From: Paraescarpia echinospica
Taxonomy: Eukaryota > Annelida > Polychaeta > Sabellida > Siboglinidae
Direction of reading: 5' to 3'
Assembly: GCA_020002185.1 (NCBI GenBank)
Contig: CM034539.1
Coordinates: 620,001-684,000 of the forward strand
Length of the DNA stretch: 64,000 nucleotides
Below the pieces are notes generated by a model that saw nothing but the letters and a program-made list of their open reading frames with translations, was not told the origin of the DNA and made no database searches. Both the position numbers and the translations under genes were made by a program. Position 1 is the first letter of the stretch. Every line of letters begins with the position of its first letter. This document shows, in pieces, positions 22,351 to 34,106 of the stretch.

Positions 22351-22656
22351 AGTGCCAGTGCATCCCTACCTGAACTCTAGAAGGCGTCGGGCCCTCGGTG
22401 TTGAGGTCGCCTTAACTCCGAGAGAGACCTTTGGAAAGGGAATCAGTGGGGCTGCCTCGCAAACGTAACCACAGACAAAACAACTGGTTAAGTGGGTGAC
22501 GTCAGTAAGTAAAAATAAAGTAAGTAATCAATTGTTGACGAGAACACGATGTTACTCAGTGTATATTGAGGATGGTGGATTAGAACACGGGCACATTTGG
22601 TCTACAGAGAAGTGGAAACTACAAAGGCGACCTGTGATTCACTGCCCGTGACCACG

Positions 22657-23105
22657 TCTTAAAGGGAATAAAAACATCTATTGCTTGAATTCATGTTATA
22701 TTACATCCTGCTATCTATTTCCACGTCCACCAAGCCAAAAATATTCAATGAATTAGAAATTCCACATGTTATGCTGTGCATTTGGACATTTTCGAATATG
22801 CATATTTTGGCGCGCTTTTCGGGATGCCGAGATGTGACGTCACTTATGACTCAAACTCGCATCAGGCCAACCCTTTCCATGCATTCAGAGCATGTTTACA
22901 AGTATAGCTTTTGGGTTGAAACGAGCGTCAGAATTAGTTATTGTACACTATTCCGACGTAATACAAACACTAGTCATCATAGAGGAATAAGCAATTATCT
23001 TACGGTTCCACATGAATCGAATTTTATTCAAAACAACGAATGCGAATGGGCCTACAAGTCGACTAGGTTTCGCCGAGCTTGGGCTCGTTTTCAGAACAGT
23101 TATGA
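22657..23105 (+). repeat. Dispersed repeat, copy 1
   Basis: About 450 bp starting AAAGGGAATAAAAACATCTA and ending at TGGGCTCGTTTTCAGAA. It is highly similar to 44493-44945, and its inner part is similar to the reverse strand at 45895-46178. A 190-codon open frame lies here (22681-23253), but the other copies do not keep the frame. Confidence 0.85.
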
Positions 23106-24476
23106 TGACAGTGACGCAGTGACACTGTACACCTTTGTACAACATCATACAAGTCATTCAATGTCACCCGTATTGTCAGAAATACAACTTTCATATACAG
23201 GCATGTCATGCGACACATGTCACGTGACGACGGGACACGTTACATATGTCTAACAAACAAGTTATTTTGCTGCCAGAAAACAGAGATCAAGTTTCAAAAT
23301 GGAACAATGGCTTTAAGTTAGAAAATAGTTTCTGGAAGCATGTTTCCTAATACATTCACTAACTAAGGAGCTTTATGAACATGACAAATGTCAATAATCA
23401 AAAATGAATTTTGTTAGTTTTGAGTCTATTTCAGCCACACAATTTAATGCATTTTATATGCATTACCAATGCAGTAAATGAAAAGCCGACTATTGCAAAA
23501 TAACAATTGAGAAACAACCGTTGACAAAAGATACCTTTCTAATTTTTAATATATATTTTTAACTATTGGAATTGTTTACATTTACAAAGCCTCATAAGCA
23601 ACCAATACACACACGAGACAAGATATGCTATGGACAGCCTTGGTTGCAAACACCGAGAAAACAATGAGGAGAAGAGATTTATAGACGAGATTTATTCAAC
23701 AGGGAAGGTGCGGTGTGGTGTGAAAATACAGGAGACGTCACTCGCAAACAGGCACCATGACAACAAAGAGTCACACTCTTTGTGAAATGTCATATTTTAA
23801 TCAACTGTCATATCTTAAAAACTACTAGTTCTGTCTTGACCAAATTTGCAGTGTCAAGTCCATGGAAAGAAGGTCAGATATTAAATAATAATCAGTTGGC
23901 ACAACTGTAACCAAGGTAACCAGATAATTCCTGGAAATTCTGACAAGGTGGTTTTGTGGAAACTGCAATTTATATATTTCTATTTTTAAAAATGTATTCT
24001 AGCAAATAGTATATTAAGCTGTGCAATGAATGCTGGTAACTTCTGGTAACAATTTGACTATTTGTTTGTAACTTGTTTAAACATAAGATAACATGAACAA
24101 ATTACATTTATCATAAGTACTGGCATTACTCTTTTTCATACATATACAGTACACTACAAATCTAGTCAAGTAGTTTTTATGATATAACACTTATTTAAAA
24201 TATGATATTTTATGAAAGCCTGTGTCCTTAAAATTACACTAGAGCATCTAGTAATAGCTCGCTCCAGCAATTCGACTTGTATATAAAAATAAGTGACCAA
24301 ATATGTGCTGTGCCGACAATATAGGTACACTATATACTCCATGACGCTGATTTTACAATAAAACCAATCGGACAGTTCACCGCTAAATGTTATTATCGAG
24401 TAATAAACATCTTCTGGACTGTTCCGCTGACATAGTGTGGCTTTGTCTGGGAGGGAGCATTCCTGGGGTTTCATAT
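23106..24476. other. Intergenic, no gene recognised
   Basis: AT-rich; lies downstream of both the phospholipase and TBL2, so the 3' UTR of TBL2 should be at its right end. Confidence 0.5.
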
Positions 24477-24516
24477 TTACGCTGCCTCCAAGGCGCCGAT
24501 AGACTGCAAGGCATTC
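24477..24516 (-). CDS. TBL2: TBL2, last coding exon
   Basis: Thirteen bases after the acceptor TTGTTGTTTCAG the frame continues as NALQSIGALEAA and stops (TAA, 24477-24479). This matches the short SLGAL-type C-terminus of vertebrate TBL2 in position and length. The first base completes an Arg codon split with the previous exon. Confidence 0.85.
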
Positions 24517-25470
24517 CTGAAACAACAAAAGATTTCATGTATAAATTAAGGATTCAATGTTATGTAAATTGGCAGGCAGAGAAGATCCCGTAGCATTCTA
24601 TAGAATGTTCAAACAAGGTAGCACCTTCAAAGTGTTGGTGTGTTGACTGGAGGGAAGAGGATAAACAACTGAAGAATGGAGGAGCTGGGAACAGAAAGCT
24701 TCACGTGGAAGCTGGTGAGGAGATGGCTAAAGTGGCTAGGACACTTGGAGAGAATGGGAGAGTGGTTAGCGAAGAAAGCCCTCGAAGGTAAAAGGAGATG
24801 AGGACAAGGAAGATTGAGATGGGAGGACTGTAGAAAGCAAGATATGAATTGGAAGAGGAGAATGAGAGTGAAATATAGAGAGAGTGGAGAGAGTTGGTGG
24901 AGGCAGCGGCGCAAGAACGAGGGAAAACCAATGACTGGTATCATGGCCAGCCTCACTCCTGACTGCAGCGAGGAAGAGCAGAGAGTAACAATGAGACCTC
25001 CCACTACCAATGAATGAGACCTTCCACCATCAATAAATGAGACCTCCCATCACCAATAAACGAAACCTTCCACCATCAATAAATGAGACCTCCCATCACC
25101 AATAAACGAGACCTCCCACCATCAATAAATGAGACCTCTCACCATCAATAAACGAGACCTCCCACCACCAATAAATGAGACCTCCCACCACAAATAAACG
25201 AGACCTCCCACCACCAATAAATGAGACCTCCCACCACAAATAAACGAGACCTCCCACCACCAATAAACGAGACCTCCCACCACAAAATGAGTGTCACTAC
25301 ACCAACAACTGTTTTTATATACCAGGCAAAAATGAAATTTCCCTAATTTCCACTTGTAAATGTTTCATATTATTGTACATTTTGTACGTACTTTACTTTT
25401 TGTTTATTGTGCATGAATTTTACATTGCTAAATTTGGAAATAAAAGAACTGAAAAAAGATTGTAAAGTAC
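24517..25470. other. TBL2 last intron with LINE remnant
   Basis: On the plus strand, 24705-24934 encodes the tail of a non-LTR retrotransposon (KLVRRWLKWLGHLERMG ... LRWEDCRKQDM) with one internal stop. A 23-bp minisatellite follows at 25012-25286. Confidence 0.7.
25012..25286. repeat. 23-bp minisatellite, ~12 copies
   Basis: Unit GAGACCTCCCACCACCAATA plus AAC or AAT; variants ATCAAT and CACAAAT are interspersed. Lies in the last intron of TBL2. Confidence 0.95.
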
Positions 25471-25657
25471 CTGGTGAGTTCCATCTGTTGGTGGATGCGT
25501 TCCTTCAGTGCGTGAGTCGCCGCTTTCTTCTCTCTCTCTGCGAGGTCAACCAAGGTCGCTCGGTGACCCACAACATTATGCAACACCTGGATGTGTTTGT
25601 CTCCCGCAGACACGAGGTACATGCTCGTGAGGTCGAAGGTCAAGGCTATCACCGCAC
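25471..25657 (-). CDS. TBL2: TBL2, penultimate coding exon (last WD repeat and C-terminal helix)
   Basis: Acceptor TTGTGCGCTGCAG and donor CAG/GTACTT bound 187 nt that read AVIALTFD...VSAGDKHIQVLHN, the final beta-propeller strand set of TBL2, then a GHRATL segment and a helical region rich in Lys/Glu. Phases (2 in, 2 out) fit both neighbours exactly. Confidence 0.9.
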
Positions 25658-26096
25658 CTGCAGCGCACAACATCCACACTGTAAGGTTGCCGGGTGAGTT
25701 TACGCCCCCAATGCAATACGCCCTGTTTTAATCTCACCAGATCCTGCTATCTGATGCACACAAGATGGGGCGCTAGTGCCATGTGAATGCTCACATACCT
25801 AGATGGATCAACTGTCAGACTGGACACTACAAGTGGAACTATTATGGTGAATGGCGTCATCTTGCAGAGCGTTTTTTGTAATTCTTGAACAGATCAATCT
25901 TGTAACAATATGGAACTAAATTCAGAATAACAATAATCGTAAATAATCAACTACAAAAGATTGGGATCTACTCATCGTTGATAGAAATCATTTGCCAATC
26001 AATCATTGATGAAACTGATTAATCGGAAGAACATTTGACTAAGCACTGTACGCTGCTGTGCAGTGATTATAACGCCAGTGAAAGAACTCCACTCAC

Positions 26097-26279
26097 AGTT
26101 GTGGACGTCTCTGAACGTCTGTTCACACGCTCCCGTTAGACAGCTGAACACGCTTATGCTGGTCCCTGTTGCTATGGCAACAGTCCTGCCATCTGGTGAG
26201 AGAGCTATCATACTTTTCCCTGTGTTCTCGTACTGGCCCGTCTGAAGAAGGCATGGATCTTGTTTCTTCCGATATTCAA
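26097..26279 (-). CDS. TBL2: TBL2 coding exon (WD repeat)
   Basis: Encodes EYRKKQDPCLLQTG followed by MIALSPDGRTVAIATGTSI, matching the TBL2 block that in vertebrates reads with KKKQDP...LALSP. Bounded by CACATACAG and GTGAGT; 183 nt, phases in register. Confidence 0.92.
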
Positions 26280-27285
26280 CTGTATGTGGAAACAAAGTTC
26301 AGGTGTTCAGAAACACAGTGCAGTGTTTTATTTACAATGTCGCAACAGAATGCGTGGTCACTGTTGATGAATTGTGGAAGTTTGTAAAGCCTACCATCGG
26401 TGGTTACCTCAAACTCCCATTGGATCATTCAGACCACGAATTACCACAGTGGACACTGAACACGGAGTATAACAACAAATGTCAACAATAGGTGCTTTCA
26501 TGTCTCAAGTCAGTCATCATACAAGACAGAACCAGTTGGTGGCAGCACCTACCTACCTGTGGCTACAGCGGTGCTGCCACCTGGCGATTGAGTACTAACA
26601 CAACATATAACACACACTGAGGTCCGTCCACGTCATGTTTAATCGTAAACTCACTATTTCGGCTCACACCAGCAGTATATAAATAAAATAACTAAAATTG
26701 TTAATGATAAAATAGTTTATATTATAAATTTATTAAATTAACAAATAAGTTGATATTGCATATAATGTCTCAGTGATGATTAGTCCTCAGTCCTGGTACA
26801 TTGTGTCCACATTTAAGTGCCTCACAGTGTCTCTGTGTGTATTATCCCAATGTAAGAGGGAGCTTAACATTATATAATAATATATCACATTTGTATAGTG
26901 GCATACACAAGATTGTTTGTGACACTTCACAATACATCTATAATTAAAACATTGCATAAAAAATTGGTAAGTAAACAAATACATATATTACCAACACTGT
27001 AACAGTTATTATTTTAGAATAACTAGAGCAATACAGTAACAATAAAGTAATTAATAAATCATAAACGAATCTTTACAATTCTGTCGTTGTTTTCTATGTT
27101 CACAACATAATTGTCCTCAGTTTAATTGTACTTCCTGCAAAGTGTTTCAATAAACTATTTGACTTGATCTGATGTACACCTGTAGATGCACCACTGCAGA
27201 CAAAACACTTAACAACATTTCACACATGGAAGCCTTTGTTACATGTGAATTATAGCGAAATGACCATAAAGTCAAGGTCACTTAC
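26280..27285. other. TBL2 intron, nothing recognised
   Basis: AT-rich intron sequence with no gene, SINE or array that I can see. Confidence 0.5.
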
Positions 27286-27335
27286 TGTCAGTGTCCCAGA
27301 ATTTCCATGTTCCGTCTTTCGATACTGTTGCCATT
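27286..27335 (-). CDS. TBL2: TBL2 small coding exon (SKDGTWKFWDTD)
   Basis: A 50-nt exon between TTATTTGTAG and GTAAGTGAC. It reads MATVSKDGTWKFWDTD, an almost invariant WD-repeat end of TBL2. Too short to stand out as an open frame, but it joins both neighbours in phase. Confidence 0.92.
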
Positions 27336-27581
27336 CTACAAATAAATTAATATAAACGATTTAGTCTTCAGCAAAACAAACTGCAAGAAACTTCCAGCAT
27401 AGCAGATCTAAACACAGACATGTTTCATTCCAGGTATGTTTACTGATGCTAGCTAATGATCAGAATTTTGATCTCTTATGAATGCAGAATGTTTTACCGG
27501 TATTTTATGAAAAATAGTTTTTGCAGATTATCTTTACAAAGTAAAGTCACCGGTTTATCCTGAATATCTTTGATCTATAAT

Positions 27582-28850
27582 ACACTTGGTGTCAGTGTTG
27601 AACCCATCAGAAAGATGCTACAGTAACTTGGTGTCAGTGTTGAACCCATCAGAAAGATGCTACAGTAACTTGGTGTCAGTGTTGAACCCATCAGAAAGAT
27701 GCTACAGTAACTTGGTGTCAGTGTTGAACCCATCAGAAAGATGCTACAGTAACTTGGTGTCAGTGTTGAACCCATCAGAAAGATGCTACAGTAACTTGGT
27801 GTCAGTGTTGAACCCATCAGAAAGATGCTACAGTAACTTGGTGTCAGTGTTGAACCCATCAGAAAGATGCTACAGTAACTTGGTGTCAGTGTTGAACCCA
27901 TCAGAATGATGCTACAGTAACTTGGTGTCAGTGTTGAACCCATCAGAATGATGCTACAGTAACTTGGTGTCAGTGTTGAACCCATCAGAATGATGCTACA
28001 GTAACTTGGTGTCAGTGTTGAACCCATCAGAATGATGCTACAGTAACTTGGTGTCAGTGTTGAACCCATCAGAATGATGCTACAGTAACTTGGTGTCAGT
28101 GTTGAACCCATCAGAATGATGCTACAGTAACTTGGTGTCAGTGTTGAACCCATCAGAAAGATGCTACAGTAACTTGGTGTCAGTGTTGAACCCATCAGAA
28201 TGATGCTACAGTAACTTGGTGTCAGTGTTGAACCCATCAGAAAGATGCTACAGTAACTTGGTGTCAGTGTTGAACCCATCAGAAAGATGCTACAGTAACT
28301 TGGTGTCAGTGTTGAACCCATCAGAATGATGCTACAGTAACTTGGTGTCAGTGTTGAACCCATCAGAATGATGCTATAGTAACTTGGTGTCAGTGTTGAA
28401 CCCATCAGAAAGATGCTACAGTAACTTGGTGTCAGTGTTAACTTGGTGTCAGTGTTGAACCCATCAGAATGATGCTACAGTAACTTGGTGTCAGTGTTGA
28501 ACCCATCAGAATGATGCTACAGTAACTTGGTGTCAGTGTTGAACCCATCAGAATGATGCTACAGTAACTTGGTGTCAGTGTTGAACCCATCAGAATGATG
28601 TTTCAGTAACTTGGTGTGAGTGTTGAACCCATCAGAATGATGCTACAGTAACTTGGTGTCAGTGTTGAACCCATCAGAAATGATGCTACAGTAACTTGGT
28701 GTCAGTGTTGAACCCATCAGAAAGATGCTACAGTAACTTGGTGTCAGTGTTGAACCCATCAGAATGATGCTACAGTACACTTGGTGTTCATGTGTTGAAC
28801 CTACATCACTTTGATGCTACAGTAACTTGGTGTCAGTGTTGAACCTAGCC
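27582..28850. repeat. 42-bp minisatellite, ~30 copies, in a TBL2 intron
   Basis: Same unit as 12184-12470. Two variants (CAGAATGATG and CAGAAAGATG) occur in runs: AAAG copies dominate the first 320 bp, mixed copies follow, and the last copies are degenerate. It keeps open long but meaningless frames on both strands because 42 is divisible by 3. Confidence 0.97.
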
Positions 28851-28942
28851 ACTGCGGTCCACAAACAGCTACAGCAGAGACACCTACTGACACTGGTAAC
28901 AATGTTACGATCGGGATGCACAAGACAAGAGACGCCACCTAC

Positions 28943-29078
28943 CTGTGAGAATCGGCGGAGAAGTCAAAGTGGTAGATGCCGGCCGAATGACCGGTCAACT
29001 CAAACGCTCGCACAATCTCCTTGAACGAGCCACTTTTGTCAAAGCAAACTTCCCACACCTTTACGTCCGGTGTGAACC
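28943..29078 (-). CDS. TBL2: TBL2 coding exon (FTPDVKVWEV)
   Basis: Between ACTCCGCAG and GTAGGT, 136 nt reading GFTPDVKVWEVCFDKSG and FELTGHSAGIYHFDFS. Vertebrate TBL2 has the same FTPDVKVWEV block and a following GHS strand. Phase 1 in, phase 2 out. Confidence 0.93.
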
Positions 29079-29605
29079 CTGCGGAGTGAGTTCAAAGATT
29101 TACTTTAGAATATGGAAACTATTGATCTGTACAATAAAGTTGCATTCTGAGCTAAACTACTGTTTTTTCAGTGTTTTTTTAAGAAAGGGTTTATACAAAA
29201 TGAACAATATTTACTTATTCAATCATACCTGTTACCACACATGTCACTTTGGCATTTGATGTGTTATTCGATAAATTATGCTTATGCAAAATAACCATCA
29301 CCATGTCTGGCCAGCTGAATAATAACCATATGTATGACATGTGGATATTATTTTTTAATTTGTGTCGGTTTATCTGAACACTGCATATTATGTGAAAGAA
29401 AGTTTATACAGAGTTGTCAAAAAATGCTGTTTCACCTGGGGTGTGCCTTAAACTAGTCACAATATAAAATGTTAACATCTAAGAACTTGACTCGCAATAC
29501 GCTAAATCAATTGAAAATGTACTTTTAGGCAAAAGTTTCTATGTGTAATATATTGGACAAAATGTTCTGAAATGTGCCAAATAAAAGAACAGGACATCAA
29601 CTGAC

Positions 29606-29692
29606 CTGAAGATGCCACAAAGCGTCCACAAGGCGACACGGCACCGTACGTGTTGTTCATCTGATGGGTGTCAATTGTATCTAGGATTTCTC
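29606..29692 (-). CDS. TBL2: TBL2, most 5' exon found (gene annotation here)
   Basis: Reads EILDTIDTHQMNNTYG and AVSPCGRFVASSG, a clear TBL2 block; bounded by TGACTGTTTCAG and GTCAGT. With the five exons downstream (29078-28943, 27335-27286, 26279-26097, 25657-25471, 24516-24477) it gives about 227 C-terminal residues in continuous phase, roughly half of the usual ~450. TBL2 is a WD40 beta-propeller protein anchored in the ER membrane; in mammals it binds PERK during ER stress. The N-terminal membrane anchor and first WD repeats are not found: they should lie at higher coordinates on this strand and may fall in the assembly gap or among the transposons. Identity is secure; completeness of the gene is not. 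Confidence 0.93.
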
Positions 29693-30650
29693 CTGAAACA
29701 GTCATATATATATATTTATATATACTTAAACAACGTCACATTAAAGTGTGGTCTTATATTATACCTACCGCCAAGACTCCATTATCAGAGGCTGTTTTTT
29801 GGCAATAGTAAATGCAGTGTCTGTGTGGGTTTCTGTAGATCAGCCCATTGGCGCTGTGAGTCCACAATATATTTACTTGGTGAGTTACTTGGTGAAACCA
29901 TATTTATGTTCATACTTGTAATATTACTGTAATCAAGTAACCAAATAAACTTCATTTCAGATAAACTTAATTATATTTTTGTTCATTTCCATGCATACTT
30001 GCTGTGGCATAGACCAAATGTGTCGAGTCCTAACGAAATGAGTCACATGTACAAATTTAAAAATATTGAGTTATATATACCGTTGGAAAGAGCATATAAT
30101 CAGCTTTAACATGGTACATATATTTTGGGCGTAGCGTAAACCTAGCTGAAGTTATGTCACAATGAACACATATGGGGTAGAAATGTTCAAACTGAGAAAA
30201 AGCCGTTTGAAGTTTTGGTACGTTTACTGAAAAGTACCTTAGTTACCCTTAACGGATTTCTTTGAAATTCTGCACCATCTTAAATAGTGATATCCTGTTA
30301 AGTATCTGAATATATGAACAAAATGTATGCGATATTAAAAAAGTTATGAGCAAAAGACTTTTCTATGTATACTAGTGGAGTGGTATGTTTTTTAGGAATT
30401 TTACAGCACACACAAAAACAGTCTGGTTTGTCGGGTAAATGCATTTATTTATAAACTGACATTGTTCTAATAAGTGAAGCTCATTGCTACAAACAAAAAC
30501 AAAATAAAATTGCAAAAGAAAACTGCTGCAAGTTTATATGACTCACAAAACCAGTCAGTGAGTTTATTCTCATTTTCCCACACTGGCACCACCACGACCC
30601 CTGCCAGCATTGCCATGTCCCCTGCCAGGACTACCACATCCCCTGCGAGC
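29693..30650. other. TBL2 intron or upstream region, nothing recognised
   Basis: A TA microsatellite at 29705-29726; the rest is AT-rich with no gene seen. Confidence 0.5.
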
Positions 30651-30651
30651 A

Positions 30652-31918
30652 CTACCACGAGTTCTCAGATGCCTCGGTCGGAGAAGGCGATGGCGAAGGC
30701 CGGCGAGGATGGCGACCTAGGCCACGAATACCTCCTCTGCGTGGTGTGTATGCGACAGCATCGGGAGCTGTGGAGGGCCCCGCCATGGGGGCATCCTCCC
30801 TCTCAGAGGGGCTTGGACACAGCACGTCCTTATACAGGTCCTTCACAAATGGACGAATGTTTGTGAGGAGATAGTGTTGGCGGTCGTGACTGAGGCCGGG
30901 TGGCTTGATGGCGACTGGTGGTGCAGAAGGCAGCAAGGCATCACTGCAAACCAGGAACTCGAAGCGCTCTTCGGGGCTGCCGCATGTTGTCTTTACAAAG
31001 ACCATGCCTGGGCTGGCTGCATCAAACCTGTGAACAGTGTTTAACACAGTTTAAATAATTGTTTATCATCTTTCACTGCATACAGGCATAATGGTTGCAT
31101 TTCACAGGAACACCTGCGAGTGTTGTCATAACAGGCAAATATGTTTTCCTTGGTTTTATATTAGACAAACACAAAAAAGATGGATGCAAAATATCAATGT
31201 ATCAGTTGTGCATACATTATAAGGGTCAAGTAACACAATTATTGTAATCGTGTAAATAAAGTAACGATAAACAAACATTTTTTATGAACACACCAACTCA
31301 CCTATGACGATAACCCTTTATATAAAGCCTTATTTAGCATTCATAGCATTTATTTCCTTTAATTTTATGTTATTAAACGATATTGTGGATACTACTGGGA
31401 TAAATAGATAGCATTGAATGTACCTGAAGTGAAAGTACTTCTTGATGCCTAGCAGTGCCTTGAATTGAGGATGGAGGTGTGCTTGCCAGTCTGCCACAGG
31501 GACGAGGGATGTGCCATCTTCTTTGCCAACCAACTGGGTGGAATTCAGACAGGCGCTCCCATTCACCACAGACTCGAGCTCAGTCAGCGACGATATTTGA
31601 ATGCCCGCTTGAGAAGCCCAAAGCAAGCATAAGGGGCAAACTTTGTGTGTACCACAACTAGAAAGTTGAGTGTGATGGGCTGGTGGAGACATTAATGGCA
31701 ACCCTCCATGCACAATACCACAGGACAAAACAGTTCTTGTTTTGTACAGTGAAGGTCGGCAGTGGTCTCACCCAGTCCAAAAACACTCAAAAAAGTAGTG
31801 TATGTAGGACACAACAGCGTTCGACCCCTTCGAAATGAGATGGGCCTCATCAATCAGGAAGTTCACCTGTTTCGGAGCCCCTCCCAGCAGACCCCAAATA
31901 TGCCACACTTTCTAGGAA
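30652..31918 (-). pseudogene. Decayed transposon-type gene with FLIDEA / QNKN / FHFRF motifs
   Basis: Minus-strand blocks in order: QVNFLIDEAHLISKGSN...IHYFFE (about 31790-31890), VQNKNCFVLWYCAWRV (about 31700-31750), VVVHTKFAPYACFGLLKR (about 31600-31680, another frame), SSLTELE...STQLVGKEDG and ALLGIKKYFHF (31423-31580). A TTCAG/GTACAT donor and an ATTCACAG-type acceptor at about 31030 join to RFDAASPGMVFVKTTCGSPEERFEFL, ending in a Ser/Pro/Arg-rich tail at 30652. These motifs belong, as I recall, to a widespread uncharacterised animal family (DUF7869-like), probably transposase-related. At least two frameshifts break it, and its 5' part runs into the N gap. Confidence 0.65.
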
Positions 31919-32918
31919 NNNNNNNNNNNNNNNNNNNNNNNNNNNNNNNNNNNNNNNNNNNNNNNNNNNNNNNNNNNNNNNNNNNNNNNNNNNNNNNNNN
32001 NNNNNNNNNNNNNNNNNNNNNNNNNNNNNNNNNNNNNNNNNNNNNNNNNNNNNNNNNNNNNNNNNNNNNNNNNNNNNNNNNNNNNNNNNNNNNNNNNNNN
32101 NNNNNNNNNNNNNNNNNNNNNNNNNNNNNNNNNNNNNNNNNNNNNNNNNNNNNNNNNNNNNNNNNNNNNNNNNNNNNNNNNNNNNNNNNNNNNNNNNNNN
32201 NNNNNNNNNNNNNNNNNNNNNNNNNNNNNNNNNNNNNNNNNNNNNNNNNNNNNNNNNNNNNNNNNNNNNNNNNNNNNNNNNNNNNNNNNNNNNNNNNNNN
32301 NNNNNNNNNNNNNNNNNNNNNNNNNNNNNNNNNNNNNNNNNNNNNNNNNNNNNNNNNNNNNNNNNNNNNNNNNNNNNNNNNNNNNNNNNNNNNNNNNNNN
32401 NNNNNNNNNNNNNNNNNNNNNNNNNNNNNNNNNNNNNNNNNNNNNNNNNNNNNNNNNNNNNNNNNNNNNNNNNNNNNNNNNNNNNNNNNNNNNNNNNNNN
32501 NNNNNNNNNNNNNNNNNNNNNNNNNNNNNNNNNNNNNNNNNNNNNNNNNNNNNNNNNNNNNNNNNNNNNNNNNNNNNNNNNNNNNNNNNNNNNNNNNNNN
32601 NNNNNNNNNNNNNNNNNNNNNNNNNNNNNNNNNNNNNNNNNNNNNNNNNNNNNNNNNNNNNNNNNNNNNNNNNNNNNNNNNNNNNNNNNNNNNNNNNNNN
32701 NNNNNNNNNNNNNNNNNNNNNNNNNNNNNNNNNNNNNNNNNNNNNNNNNNNNNNNNNNNNNNNNNNNNNNNNNNNNNNNNNNNNNNNNNNNNNNNNNNNN
32801 NNNNNNNNNNNNNNNNNNNNNNNNNNNNNNNNNNNNNNNNNNNNNNNNNNNNNNNNNNNNNNNNNNNNNNNNNNNNNNNNNNNNNNNNNNNNNNNNNNNN
32901 NNNNNNNNNNNNNNNNNN
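31919..32918. other. Assembly gap, exactly 1,000 N
   Basis: The round number suggests a placeholder of unknown true size. It is flanked on the right by a 39-bp array. Confidence 0.99.
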
Positions 32919-33066
32919 AGGGCTAGGTTTGTTGGTACAACTGGTGTTGGGGTTGTTAGGGCTAGGTTTGTTGGTACAACTGGTGTCGGGGTTGTTAGGG
33001 CTAGGTTTGTTGGTACAACTGGTGTTGGGGTTGTTAGGGCTAGGTTTGTTGGTACAACTGCTTTGG
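32919..33066. repeat. 39-bp minisatellite at the gap edge, ~4 copies
   Basis: The unit starts AGGGCTAGGTTTGTTGGTAC and ends GTTGGGGTTGTT. The array is cut by the gap, so unassembled copies probably fill part of the gap. Confidence 0.95.
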
Positions 33067-33499
33067 GAAGTCACACATAATTCTTGGAAGTCATACAGAG
33101 ACTAGCAGCAAGATATCGAGAGAACACATCTTGGAGTGTGGCAGACTGAGACTAGATATAGTTCATACTGCATAAAAATTAGCGGACAACCTCCCATCAA
33201 TGGTTAAATTGGGGGACGGGAATAAACTCTACTAGATATCCCTGCAAACTATCTTCTATCTATCACTTGAAAATCAAGACCAAGTTTCATGCTGGGCTTT
33301 TGCGAAGGGTAGATTATCTTGTGAGAACTATGCAAAAGCCCAGCATGAATCTTACTTACTAACTTAGTCCGTACCTTGGCTTGGGAGACTTGGTCCTTAG
33401 AGTTAGGCTTAGCCTTAGCAACTTAGCATTAAGTATGATTAACACTTTACCCAATGCGGACATACTAGACAACAACTATGACGAATAAGGCATTTTCTA
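33067..33499. other. No gene recognised
   Basis: Contains an inverted pair TTCATGCTGGGCTTTTGC / GCAAAAGCCCAGCATGAA at 33287-33351, a possible hairpin of about 65 bp, and CTTAG-rich sequence after it. Confidence 0.5.
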
Positions 33500-33584
33500 A
33501 AGCAGTACATGGTAATCCTGCATCTTCTTGGCCTTTATTATTAACGTTGTTTCGACGCTGCCATATTCGTTTCATCATTCCCAA

Positions 33585-34106
33585 TCATTGTAGACACAAA
33601 ACCGAATTATATTTGTTAAATTTATTGCCTTTTGTGGACTTTTCTGCAACAAAACAGCACTGTTTGACAGGTTCATGTTTTGTTGATATGGCGACCACCC
33701 GAAATCTACTCCAAACATGTCGCGGTGCCATCACAACCGGAAAGGCGATGCCAGTAACGCATATCTAGTTCTGCTTTACGCACATATTCTGAAATCTCAT
33801 TGAAATGTTGAATTTATAGATACAAAATATATAAATCGATATTTTAATGTTAAAAAACGAGAGAAAAAAAACCTAAAAGACCATTTCACTGACAATTATC
33901 TCGACAACAGTATCATGAAACAGACTAAGTTACAGTGATTTTGTAACTTTCCGGTTGTGATGGCACTGCGACACGTTTGGGGTACATTTGGGATGATCGC
34001 CATATCAACAAAACACGCACCTGTCAAACAGTGTTGTTTTGTTGCATAAAAGTCCCCCAAACACAATAAATTTAACAAATACAGTTCGGTTTTGTGTCTA
34101 TAATTA
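33585..34106. mobile_element. Foldback MITE, ~160-bp arms
   Basis: Arms 33587-33745 and 33950-34105 are reverse complements at roughly 85% identity, starting TAGACACAAAACCGAA. The interior of about 200 bp is AT-rich. Both arms leave a 75-95 codon frame open that encodes shared peptides (KTELYLLNLL); not a gene. Confidence 0.85.

Noticed and set aside
22681..23253. 190-codon plus-strand ORF
   Set aside because: Lies in a dispersed repeat whose other copies (44.5 kb, 45.9 kb) do not preserve the frame; no domain.
27575..28405. 276-codon frame of MGSTLTPSYCSI repeats
   Set aside because: Translation of the 42-bp array in a TBL2 intron; the opposite strand is open too.
31762..33105. 447- and 403-codon ORFs across the gap
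   Set aside because: Consist mainly of N; the flanking residues are a 39-bp repeat and a shadow frame of the decayed transposon gene.
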